From: Hyphomicrobiales bacterium
GTDB lineage: Bacteria; Pseudomonadota; Alphaproteobacteria; Rhizobiales; Beijerinckiaceae
NCBI GenBank assembly: GCA_900470775.1
Contig: UCBZ01000039.1
Span: forward strand, 1-38,243
Length of the DNA stretch: 38,243 nucleotides
Direction: 5' to 3'
The notes beneath the pieces were generated by a model. The model was not told where the DNA came from. It made no database searches and was given only the letters and a program-made list of their open reading frames with translations. The translations under genes and the position numbers were made by a program. Shown in pieces: positions 7,474 to 14,508 of the stretch. Each line of letters opens with the position of its first letter. Position 1 is the stretch's first letter.

Positions 7474-8508
7474 GTGAGCCGGATCCTGACCATCGCCGCA
7501 GCCCAGCTCGGCCCGATCCAGCGCGAGGAGAGCCGTGCTTCGGCGGTCGCCCGCATGATCGAGCTGATGCGCCAGGCCAAGGACCATGGCGCCGATCTCG
7601 TCGTCTATCCGGAAGCCGCGCTGACCGCCTTCTTCCCGCATTGGTGGATCGACGACGAGGACGAGATCGACAGCCATTTCGAGAGCGCGATGCCCGGGAA
7701 CGAGACCGCGCCGCTGTTCGAAGAGTCCAGGCGTCTCGGCGTCGGCTTCCATCTCGGCTATTGCGAACTGGCGAACGAGGACGGCCGCAAGCGCCGTTTC
7801 AACACCGCGATCCTGGTCGACAAATCAGGCGCGATCGTCGGCAAATACCGCAAGATCCATCTGCCTGGCCATCCCGAACACCGCCCCGACGCGCCGTTCC
7901 AGAACCTCGAGAAGCGCTATTTCGAGACCGGCAATCTCGGCTGGCCGGTCTGGCGGACGATGGATGCCAATATCGGCATGATGATCTGCAACGACCGGCG
8001 CTGGCCCGAGAGCTACCGCTCGATGGGCCTGCAGGACGTCGAGTTGATCGTGCTCGGCTACAACACGCCCAAGCACAATCCGCCGGCGCCTGACCATGAC
8101 CGGCTCGGCAACTTCCATAACCAGCTCGTGATGCAGGCCGGCGCCTATCAGAACGCGACCTGGGTCGTCGGCGTCGCCAAGGCGGGGCTGGAGGCCGGCG
8201 TCGACCAGATCGGCGGCACCTGCATCATCGCCCCGACCGGCGAGGTCGTGGCGCAGGCGGTGACAGAGAGCGACGAACTCGTCGTTGCCCGCTGCGACAT
8301 GGATCTGGGCAACAGCTACAAAGCCTCGACCTTCAATTTCGCCAGGCACCGCGAGCCGCAGGCCTATGGCCTGATCGTCGAGCGCAAGGGCGCTGTGGGG
8401 CCGGTAAGCGCGAATTGGGATGAGTTTTTTGAACGAGGGCCGTTTGCCGACGACGATTTTATGGCGACGCGTGAGCAGCCCCTCGCGGAAGAGCGCGAAC
8501 AGTTCTGA
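7474..8508 (+). CDS. N-carbamoyl-D-amino acid hydrolase (D-carbamoylase), nitrilase superfamily
   Basis: A 344-residue carbon-nitrogen hydrolase that closely follows the Agrobacterium D-carbamoylase I know. The catalytic Glu47 (VVYPEAALT), Lys127 (KYRKIHLPGH) and Cys172 (MMICNDRRWPE) fall at the same numbers as in that enzyme. The segments RRFNTAILVDKSG, LEKRYFETGNLG and GYNTPKHNPP also match. The reaction is N-carbamoyl-D-amino acid plus water to D-amino acid, ammonia and CO2. Known enzymes are about 304 residues; this one continues about 40 residues past the usual end (YGLIVE near residue 303) with an acidic tail of lower GC. The start is GTG at 7474 with GGAGAG at 7462-7467. It follows the importer genes and precedes an inserted HNH gene. 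Confidence 0.88.
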   Translation: MSRILTIAAAQLGPIQREESRASAVARMIELMRQAKDHGADLVVYPEAALTAFFPHWWIDDEDEIDSHFESAMPGNETAPLFEESRRLGVGFHLGYCELANEDGRKRRFNTAILVDKSGAIVGKYRKIHLPGHPEHRPDAPFQNLEKRYFETGNLGWPVWRTMDANIGMMICNDRRWPESYRSMGLQDVELIVLGYNTPKHNPPAPDHDRLGNFHNQLVMQAGAYQNATWVVGVAKAGLEAGVDQIGGTCIIAPTGEVVAQAVTESDELVVARCDMDLGNSYKASTFNFARHREPQAYGLIVERKGAVGPVSANWDEFFERGPFADDDFMATREQPLAEEREQF

Positions 8509-8521
8509 TGTGGGCAGGAGT

Positions 8522-8564
8522 AAATTCGACCCTATGCGCAGCCTGTGCGTTGACGATCGAATTT
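8522..8564. repeat. Symmetric interrupted palindrome downstream of the D-carbamoylase
   Basis: AAATTCGA (8522-8529) and TCGAATTT (8557-8564) are perfect outer arms. CGCA (8537-8540) and TGCG (8546-8549) are inner arms, each separated from the outer arm by exactly seven bases. It lies 13 bases after the D-carbamoylase stop, at the left edge of an AT-richer segment. It could be an insertion boundary, a terminator-like structure or a protein-binding site. Confidence 0.5.
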
Positions 8565-8673
8565 GAGGGTGCTGCGGTACTGTTGGAGTTTTGCTGGGAA
8601 CCGCCAGCCGACAGCCTATATTTTAGTCGTGGAGTTCAAGGTCGCGATAACGCTGAAGTGACGGTGGCAAGCG

Positions 8674-9348
8674 ATGAGCGACAAGTCATATCGGACGAAG
8701 CAATGGAAGGAATTTAGAGAAAAAGCGCTACGATTGGCTGCATATCGATGCGAAAAATGCGATAGGAGCCAGTCTGAAGGCGCAATTCTTCAAGTTCACC
8801 ACAAGGAATATCGTCCAGGGCTTGCTGCTTGGGATTACGACTATTCATTGTGCGATGTGCTTTGTAAGGCGTGCCATGCGCGCCGTCATGGAAAAATAAT
8901 GCCGACCGAAGGTTGGATATGTGACGGCGACAACGACTTCGGCGATTTAATAGGAGAATGCGATAGGTGCGGTACTCAGTTGCGTTATGAGTTCTATATT
9001 ACTCATAATCTGTGGCACGACATGATAGTTGGAACAGATTGCTGCGACGAGCTTACTGGCACGAAGGAGGCCTCCGATAAAAGGCGGCTTATCGAACGAA
9101 GGAAGGCATTTTGTGACACGTCATGTTGGTCGTCTGAGCGCGGAAATTTGCGCCGGAAGTTCAAAAACGTTGAAATTGATATTGTCGAGAAAGATGGCGG
9201 ATTCTTGATAGTCGCGGATGGAAAGACAGGACGCCAAAAATTTGGTGATCTACTTGCTGCGAAAATTCACGTTCACAGCCTTTTTGAGGGCGGTGAACTA
9301 AAAGACTACCTGAAGCGGACGCGAGAGAAGGCACTGAAGATAAAATGA
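8674..9348 (+). CDS. HNH endonuclease-like protein with a second zinc-binding module
   Basis: A 224-residue protein. Residues 1-75 form an HNH/treble-clef nuclease domain: Cys26-x-x-Cys29, the catalytic-type His42-His43 in LQVHHKEY, then Cys64-x-x-Cys67-His68 and His72. Residues 93-125 hold a second probable zinc site (Cys96-x-x-Cys99, His111, Cys123-Cys124 in VGTDCCDELTGT), followed by a basic C-terminal part with WSSERGNLRRK. GC is about half by counting three 60-base lines, well under the neighbouring genes, and codons ending in A/T are frequent. It lies between two catabolic genes, and its stop overlaps the next start as ATGA. The domains indicate nucleic-acid cleavage; the biological target is unknown. 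It could be a free-standing homing-type nuclease, a phage-derived cargo gene or a defence factor. Confidence 0.75.
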   Translation: MSDKSYRTKQWKEFREKALRLAAYRCEKCDRSQSEGAILQVHHKEYRPGLAAWDYDYSLCDVLCKACHARRHGKIMPTEGWICDGDNDFGDLIGECDRCGTQLRYEFYITHNLWHDMIVGTDCCDELTGTKEASDKRRLIERRKAFCDTSCWSSERGNLRRKFKNVEIDIVEKDGGFLIVADGKTGRQKFGDLLAAKIHVHSLFEGGELKDYLKRTREKALKIK

Positions 9349-10508
9349 CCCACGATCTCATCCTCAAAGGCGGACGGGTCATCGACCCCTCGCAGAAGCA
9401 TGACGGCATCCTCGACGTCGCCTTCACCGACGGCAAGGTCTCGGGCTTCGGCAAGGACCTGAAGGGCGCCAAGGAGATCCGCGACGTCTCCGGCTACATC
9501 GTCACGCCCGGCCTGATAGACCTGCACACCCATGTCTACTGGGGCGGCACCTCGCTCGGCATCGACGCTGACGAGTTCTGCCGTGCCTCGGGCGTCACCA
9601 CCTCGGTCGATACCGGCTCGGCCGGCCCCGGCAACTGGCCGGGCTTCCGCAAGCACGTCATCGAGAAGAGCCAGGCCCGCATCCTCGCCTATCTCCACGT
9701 CTCGCATGCGGGCATCTACGGCTTCGATCACCGCGTCATGGTCGGCGAGAGCCGCGATATGGCGATGATGAATCCGATCGACTGTGCCGAGGTCGCCGAC
9801 AAGAACCGCGACCTGATCGTCGGCATCAAGGTCCGGGTCGGCTTGCACGCTTCAGGCGACCAGGGCACGGCGCCGCTCAACATCGCGCTGCAGGTCGCCA
9901 ACGAGGTCGGCATGCCCTTGATGTGCCATATCGACCATCCGCCGCCATCCTATGAGGAGGTGGTGAACATGCTCAGGCCGGGCGATGTCCTCACCCACGC
10001 ATTCCGCCCCTTCCCGAACGCGCCCTGCACCGCGCAGGGCACCGTCAAGCCCGAGGTCCAGGCCGCCCGCAAGCGCGGCGTCATCTTCGACATCGGCCAT
10101 GGCAAGGGCTCGTTCTCCTTCAAGACGACCCGCGCCATGCTCGCCAACGGCTTCGAGCCCGACGTGATCTCGTCTGACGTCCACAAGCTCTGCATCGACG
10201 GTCCCGCCTATGATCAGGTGACGACCATGTCGAAGTTCCTGCTGATGGGCATGAGCCTGAACAACGTCATCGCGGCCTCGACCGTGAATGCAGCGATGGC
10301 GCTGAAGCGCCCCGAATACGGCTCGCTCAGGGTCGGCTCGCTCGGCGACGCGACGATCCTGACGGTGAAGGAAGGCAAGTTCGACTATGCCGACGTCACC
10401 GGCGAGCACATGATCGGCGACAGGAAGATCGTCTCCGAGGGCGTCGTGCTGAAGGGCGCCTGGTGGCACCCCAAGCGCAGCAACAAGTTCAAGAAGGTCG
10501 CGGCATAG
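9345..10508 (+). CDS. COG3964-type amidohydrolase/deacetylase metallohydrolase
   Basis: A 387-residue amidohydrolase-superfamily enzyme with the binuclear metal site in place: His61-x-His63 in LIDLHTHVYWGG, Lys162 in VGIKVRVG as the carboxylated lysine, His195 in LMCHIDH, His218 in LTHAFRP and Asp278 in ISSDVHK. The sequence HTHVYWGGTSLGID with SVDTGSAGPGNW marks the COG3964 group, often mislabelled dihydroorotase. Members I recall hydrolyse acyl esters or amides such as acetyl-(R)-mandelate. It is shorter than D-hydantoinases (about 460 residues) and lacks their pattern, so I do not call it a hydantoinase. The ATG overlaps the stop of the HNH gene. Context suggests release of an acyl group from an imported acylated acid (inference). 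Confidence 0.8.
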   Translation: MTHDLILKGGRVIDPSQKHDGILDVAFTDGKVSGFGKDLKGAKEIRDVSGYIVTPGLIDLHTHVYWGGTSLGIDADEFCRASGVTTSVDTGSAGPGNWPGFRKHVIEKSQARILAYLHVSHAGIYGFDHRVMVGESRDMAMMNPIDCAEVADKNRDLIVGIKVRVGLHASGDQGTAPLNIALQVANEVGMPLMCHIDHPPPSYEEVVNMLRPGDVLTHAFRPFPNAPCTAQGTVKPEVQAARKRGVIFDIGHGKGSFSFKTTRAMLANGFEPDVISSDVHKLCIDGPAYDQVTTMSKFLLMGMSLNNVIAASTVNAAMALKRPEYGSLRVGSLGDATILTVKEGKFDYADVTGEHMIGDRKIVSEGVVLKGAWWHPKRSNKFKKVAA

Positions 10509-10570
10509 GCGTAGGTTTTCGCCGCAAGGAGTGTTTAGCTGAGGCGGGTTTGGCTGAAGGGAGAATTCCG

Positions 10571-10906
10571 ATGCTGACAATGCGCTCTGGCCTTGCCGTC
10601 CTGTCCCTGCTTCTCGTGTCCGCCCCGGCAGCGGCGGACACGCCTGATATCCTCAAGGGGAAATTCGCGTTCAATTGGCACTCGGAACCGGGCCGGCAGA
10701 AATGCCTCAAGGTTGATGGACCGGTGCTGGCCAGTTTCAAGTCGAGCAAATACCGCTGCGATCTCAACGCCAAATCAAATACCGCCTCAGGTGCGAGCGC
10801 TCGCACCTGCACGGAGGTCAAGGGCAGCAAGGAGTATCTGATCTTCGATACGATGCGGGCGTGCGAAATGGAGCGGAAGGTTCAGGATTCGAACAGTGAA
10901 GGCTAA
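10571..10906 (+). CDS. Small secreted four-cysteine protein, unknown function
   Basis: A 111-residue protein with a clear Sec signal: MLTMRSGLAVLSLLLVSAPAAA, probable cleavage before Asp23. The mature part of about 89 residues has four cysteines (in QKCLKV, YRCDLN, RTCTEV, RACEME), enough for two disulphides in the periplasm. I do not recognise the family. GGGAG at 10559-10563 supports the ATG at 10571; a second ATG three codons later is possible. It lies 62 bases after the amidohydrolase, in the same direction. Confidence 0.65.
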   Translation: MLTMRSGLAVLSLLLVSAPAAADTPDILKGKFAFNWHSEPGRQKCLKVDGPVLASFKSSKYRCDLNAKSNTASGASARTCTEVKGSKEYLIFDTMRACEMERKVQDSNSEG

Positions 10907-10921
10907 TTCGACGGCCTGAAC

Positions 10922-11452
10922 ATGATCGATCCGTCTTTGCCGCGGTGGCGAGCGATGACGCCTGCCGACTTGCCCGCCGTCGGCGCGCTCGCAGCGCAAC
11001 TTCACCCTGGCTATCCCGAGGACGAGGCTGTCTTCGCCGAACGCCTGGCGCTCGCTGCTGAGGGCTGCTTGTGCCTGGAGCAGGCCGGCCGCGTCTGCGG
11101 CTATGTGCTGAGCCATCCCTGGCTGCGCGGCCGGGTTCCGGCGCTCAACAACCTGCTCGGAGCGCTGCCGGCGATGGCGGATGCCTATTACATTCACGAC
11201 CTCGCTCTGCTGCCGGCCATGCGCGGTGGCGGCCATGCCTCGGATTGCGTCGAACGGATAGTTGGGGTGGCGCGTCGGCACGGCTTTGCCTGCCTCTCGC
11301 TCGTCGCCGTCAACGGCTCGACCGGCTTCTGGCAGCGCCAGGGCTTTCGCCCGGTGCATGACCCCGCCCTTGCGGCGAAGCTCGCAAGCTATGACGATGC
11401 CGCGCGCTATATGGAGCGCGAGCTGGACCCTGACGCCGCTGGCGTCGCCTGA
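10922..11452 (+). CDS. GNAT-family N-acetyltransferase
   Basis: A 176-residue acetyltransferase of the GNAT fold. Motif A is visible as YYIHDLALLPAMRGGGHAS, with the acetyl-CoA pyrophosphate loop R101-G-G-G-H-A106. Motif B follows at LSLVAVNGSTGFWQRQGF, ending in the usual aromatic-x-x-x-GF pattern. It transfers an acetyl group from acetyl-CoA to an unknown amine. In this setting the acceptor could be a D- or L-amino acid or a related amine (inference). No clear ribosome-binding site precedes the ATG. It lies in the block leading to ridA, with 25 bases before that gene. Confidence 0.8.
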   Translation: MIDPSLPRWRAMTPADLPAVGALAAQLHPGYPEDEAVFAERLALAAEGCLCLEQAGRVCGYVLSHPWLRGRVPALNNLLGALPAMADAYYIHDLALLPAMRGGGHASDCVERIVGVARRHGFACLSLVAVNGSTGFWQRQGFRPVHDPALAAKLASYDDAARYMERELDPDAAGVA

Positions 11453-11477
11453 CCATGACACGACGAGGAAGCTGCCG

Positions 11478-11936
11478 ATGAGCGCCGAACAGAAACTCCA
11501 GGATCTGGGCCTGAGCCTGCCCGCGCTCGCGGCGCCGATGGCGAATTATGTCCGTTTCAAGAAGGTGGGCGATCTGGTCTTCCTTTCAGGGCAGGGGCCA
11601 CGCAATCCCGATGGCTCGATCCCCGCAGGTAAGGTCGGCAAGGACTTCACCACCGAGCAGGCCTACGAATTTGCCAAGACCACGGGCCTGGGCCTGCTGG
11701 CGGCAATGAAGGAAGCGGCCGGATCGCTCGATAAGGTCGAGGTGATCAAGCTGCTCGGCATGGTCAATGGCGTGCCGGATTATGGCGACCAGCCCAAGGT
11801 CATCAATGGCTGCTCGGACCTGCTCGTCGCGGTGCTCGGCGAGAACGGCCGTCACGCCCGCTCGGCGGTCGGCATGGGTTCGCTGCCGGGCAACATGCCC
11901 GTCGAGATCGAAGTCATCATCAAGGTGCTGCCGTGA
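11478..11936 (+). CDS. RidA-family (YjgF/UK114) enamine/imine deaminase
   Basis: A 152-residue RidA-family protein, slightly longer than the classic 130-residue form. It has the core LVFLSGQGPRNPDGS and the C-terminal HARSAVGMGSLPGNMPVEIEVI. Arg128 in HARSAV falls where the substrate-carboxylate arginine of RidA sits. RidA proteins hydrolyse the reactive 2-aminoacrylate or 2-iminobutyrate released by PLP serine/threonine dehydratases. The start is fixed by GAGGAAG at 11465-11471. The stop TGA overlaps the GTG start of a D-serine dehydratase-like gene, exactly the partner that would make its substrate. Confidence 0.88.
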   Translation: MSAEQKLQDLGLSLPALAAPMANYVRFKKVGDLVFLSGQGPRNPDGSIPAGKVGKDFTTEQAYEFAKTTGLGLLAAMKEAAGSLDKVEVIKLLGMVNGVPDYGDQPKVINGCSDLLVAVLGENGRHARSAVGMGSLPGNMPVEIEVIIKVLP

Positions 11937-13039
11937 GTGTGTCTGCCCAGGAAACCATGAATTACGAAGCACTGAAGGCTGAAATCGCCCGCGTCTATGG
12001 CACGCCGGCCGTCGTCATCGACCTCGACAAGGTCGAGGCCAACATCGCCCGTCTCCAGGCGGTCTGCGATGCCAAGGGCGTCGCCAACCGCCCGCATATC
12101 AAGACGCATAAATCGCCCGAACTGGCGCGCCTGCAGATCGCAGCCGGTGCGCGCGGCATCACCTGCCAGAAGCTCGGCGAGGCCGAGGTGATGGCCGATG
12201 GCGGCATCGACGACATCCTGATCAGCTACAACATCCTCGGCGAGCAGAAGCTCGGCCGGCTCGGCCAGCTCCAGCGCCGGGTCCGGATGATCGTCGCTGC
12301 CGACAATCCCGTCACCATCGCCGGCCTGCCGCAGGCTGCCGTGATCGCCGGGCGCGACCTGGAAGTCGTGGTCGAATGCGACACCGGCCGCCAGCGCGCC
12401 GGTGTCGAGACGCCCGCCGAGGCTGTCGAACTGGCGAAGCTGATCGCGGCCTCAAAGGGGCTGCGCTTCGCGGGCTTCCTGATGTATCCGCCGGAAGACG
12501 GCTGGGAGCGCACGCAAGCATTCCTCGACACCGCCAATGCGGGCTTGCACGATGCCGGTCTCGAAGCCGGGATCGTCTCGACCGGCGGCTCGCCCAACAT
12601 CCCCAATATCGGCAAGCTCAAGGGCGCGACCGAGCATCGCGCCGGCACCTCGATCTTCAACGACCGCATGCAGGTCGCCGCCGGCGTGGCGACGTTGGAG
12701 GACTGCGCGCTCAGCGTCTACGCCACGGTCGTCAGCCGAGCAGGTCCCGAGCGCGGTATCCTCGATTCCGGCTCGAAGACGCTGACCAGCGACACCGGCG
12801 GTCTCGATGGGCACGGCTATATCCTCGAATACCCGACGGCGAAGATCGCGAAATTCGCGGAAGAGCACGGCTTCCTCGATCTCTCGGCGAGCAATGATCG
12901 GCCGGGCGTCGGTGAGGTGGTGCGGATCGTGCCCAACCATGTCTGCGTCGTCGTCAACATGGTCGACCGGCTGGTGACGGTGCGCGGCGACACGCTGGTC
13001 GGCGAATTGCCGGTGGCGGCGCGGGGCAAGCTCGTCTGA
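11933..13039 (+). CDS. PLP-dependent D-serine dehydratase / D-threonine aldolase-like protein (DSD1 family)
   Basis: A fold-type III PLP enzyme with an alanine racemase-like N-terminal barrel. The motif NRPHIKTHKSPELA carries the PLP lysine (first Lys of IKTHK, residue 49 counted from the ATG at 11957). VSTGGSPN binds phosphate, and PNHVCVVVN near the end gives a His-x-Cys metal pair (His328/Cys330). From memory, His-x-Cys is the zinc site of eukaryotic-type D-serine dehydratase, whereas D-threonine aldolases have His-x-Asp, so dehydratase is favoured. The GTG at 11933 overlaps the RidA stop; the ATG at 11957 with AGGA just before it is equally possible. The product would convert D-Ser or D-Thr to a 2-oxo acid and ammonia, downstream of the D-carbamoylase step. 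Confidence 0.82.
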   Translation: MSVSAQETMNYEALKAEIARVYGTPAVVIDLDKVEANIARLQAVCDAKGVANRPHIKTHKSPELARLQIAAGARGITCQKLGEAEVMADGGIDDILISYNILGEQKLGRLGQLQRRVRMIVAADNPVTIAGLPQAAVIAGRDLEVVVECDTGRQRAGVETPAEAVELAKLIAASKGLRFAGFLMYPPEDGWERTQAFLDTANAGLHDAGLEAGIVSTGGSPNIPNIGKLKGATEHRAGTSIFNDRMQVAAGVATLEDCALSVYATVVSRAGPERGILDSGSKTLTSDTGGLDGHGYILEYPTAKIAKFAEEHGFLDLSASNDRPGVGEVVRIVPNHVCVVVNMVDRLVTVRGDTLVGELPVAARGKLV

Positions 13040-13040
13040 C

Positions 13041-13055
13041 GGCGGCCTTGCCGCC
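13041..13055 (+). terminator. Short hairpin after the DSD1-family gene
   Basis: GGCGGC (13041-13046), CTT, GCCGCC (13050-13055) form a compact GC hairpin beginning one base after the stop codon. No T-run follows, so it is a weak terminator candidate only. Confidence 0.4.
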
Positions 13056-13101
13056 AGCGGCCTGTCCGGCCCGGACCCTGTGTCGATGCGAGCCCGGACC
13101 A

Positions 13102-13149
13102 ACGGAATGATTCCGTCCCGAAGCGGCATGCTCTAGCCTGCCGCTTCGG
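13102..13149. promoter_or_regulatory. Two adjacent palindromes upstream of the MFS transporter gene
   Basis: ACGGAA-TGA-TTCCGT (13102-13116) is directly followed by an 11-bp inverted repeat: CCGAAGCGGCA at 13118-13128, its complement at 13139-13149, and a 10-base spacer TGCTCTAGCC. Together they lie 39-86 bases before the GTG start. They may be operators overlapping the promoter, or a dispersed intergenic palindrome of the genome. Confidence 0.4.
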
Positions 13150-13187
13150 AGTCGCACGGGCGGCCCCGTGCAGCCGAAGGGATCGCA

Positions 13188-14471
13188 GTGGTTTCCGGGC
13201 AGGATGTCGAGAAGAACGGGCCGGCCAGATCGGAGTCCAGGGTGCCCGGCAGTTCTGTCGCGGCCCTGGGAGCCATCGTCGCCGGCGCGCTGGTGCTCCA
13301 GATCGCCGGCACGGTGCTCAACATGCTGGTGCCGTTGAGCCTCGCGCTGGCGCAGCAGAGCCCGCTTCTGATCGGCCTCGTCGGCTCCGCCTATTCGGTC
13401 GGCTTCCTCTGGGGCTGCTTCAAGCTGCCGCCCCTGATCCGCCGCATCGGCCATATCCGCGCTTTCGCCGTCTTTGCTTCCCTGCAGACGATGTCGACGA
13501 TCTCGATCGCGCTGCTGCCGGCGGAGTTGTGGATCGTGCCGCGGCTGGTGATGGGCCTCGCTGCGGCCGGCCATGGCATCTGCATCGAAAGCTGGATCAG
13601 CGGGCAGGCCCATCCCAGCCAGCGAGGCCGGATTTTCGGCCTCTATCAGATCCTGAATCGGATCGCCTTGATCGCCTCCCAGCTTGCGGTCGGCTATGCC
13701 GCGATCCGCATGGAGAGCATGCTCCTTCTGGCGGCGATGGCGTTTTCGACGGCACTGATTCCCGTCTGCTTGACCCGGGCGCGCGGGCCGGACTCGTCGG
13801 AGGCGGTCACGCTGAAACTCAGGCTGCTCTGGACGCAGGCGCCAGCTGCGGTGATCGGCTGTCTCTATGTCGGCCTCATGGGCGGCCCGCTGGTCAATGT
13901 CGCCCCGGCCTATGGCATCCTGATCGGCCTCGACCAAAAGGCGGCGACCCTGCTCACCGCTTCCGTTCAGATCGGAGCCCTGCTGCTGCAATGGCCGATA
14001 GGCCTCGTGGCCGACCGGCTCGACAGCCGCATCATCATGCTCGTGGCGGCCGGAACCGTCATTGCCGCCCTCGTCGCGCTGGGTGTCAGCCTCCATCTCG
14101 GCGTCTTGCATCTGCTGGGGCTGCTCGTGCTCTTCGCGATCGTCGGCGCCGGCAGCATTCCGCTTTACACGGTCGCGGTGACGCATGCTTTCGTGCGCCT
14201 GAAGGACGAGCAGCCCGTCGCGCTGTCCGCGGGGCTTTTGTTTCTGTGGGGTGTCGGCTCGACGATCGGCCCGTTGGCAAGCTCGGCTGCCATGCAGCTC
14301 GTCGGGCCCCAGGGCCTGCCGATCTATTTCGCGGTTCTGTCGATCGGCCTTTGTATTTTCCTCGCTATCCGCCTTGCCCGGAAACCAGCGCCGGCACCTG
14401 TGGAATCCAGTCGCGACGCGAGGCCGATTTCGGTGCCGGGCATGGGCTCGAGGCTGACGCCGCTCAAATGA
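13188..14471 (+). CDS. MFS transporter (YcaD-like)
   Basis: A 427-residue major facilitator superfamily membrane protein with about 12 hydrophobic segments in two halves. Marks include GLVGSAYSVGFLWGC in segment 2, GRIFGLYQILNRIAL in the middle of half one, and LLQWPIGLVADRLDSR, an MFS loop 2-3-like GxxADRxxR motif opening the second half. It starts at GTG 13188, with AAGGGA about seven bases before. Its family often exports or imports small organic molecules, but the substrate cannot be read from sequence. It is separated from the upstream catabolic genes by palindromes, so it is likely its own transcript. It is convergent with the minus-strand gene at 14509. Confidence 0.85.
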   Translation: MVSGQDVEKNGPARSESRVPGSSVAALGAIVAGALVLQIAGTVLNMLVPLSLALAQQSPLLIGLVGSAYSVGFLWGCFKLPPLIRRIGHIRAFAVFASLQTMSTISIALLPAELWIVPRLVMGLAAAGHGICIESWISGQAHPSQRGRIFGLYQILNRIALIASQLAVGYAAIRMESMLLLAAMAFSTALIPVCLTRARGPDSSEAVTLKLRLLWTQAPAAVIGCLYVGLMGGPLVNVAPAYGILIGLDQKAATLLTASVQIGALLLQWPIGLVADRLDSRIIMLVAAGTVIAALVALGVSLHLGVLHLLGLLVLFAIVGAGSIPLYTVAVTHAFVRLKDEQPVALSAGLLFLWGVGSTIGPLASSAAMQLVGPQGLPIYFAVLSIGLCIFLAIRLARKPAPAPVESSRDARPISVPGMGSRLTPLK

Positions 14472-14508
14472 GCCCGGCGCCGTCGTGGCGACGCGGCCGA
14501 AACTGTCC

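Noticed and set aside
8508..8717. 69-codon open frame starting at the D-carbamoylase stop
   Set aside because: It overlaps the real HNH start in another frame, has no ribosome-binding site or domain, and covers the palindrome region.
9345..10508. Call as D-hydantoinase or dihydroorotase
   Set aside because: Length of 387 and the HTHVYWGGTSLGID block fit COG3964 rather than the about 460-residue hydantoinases.
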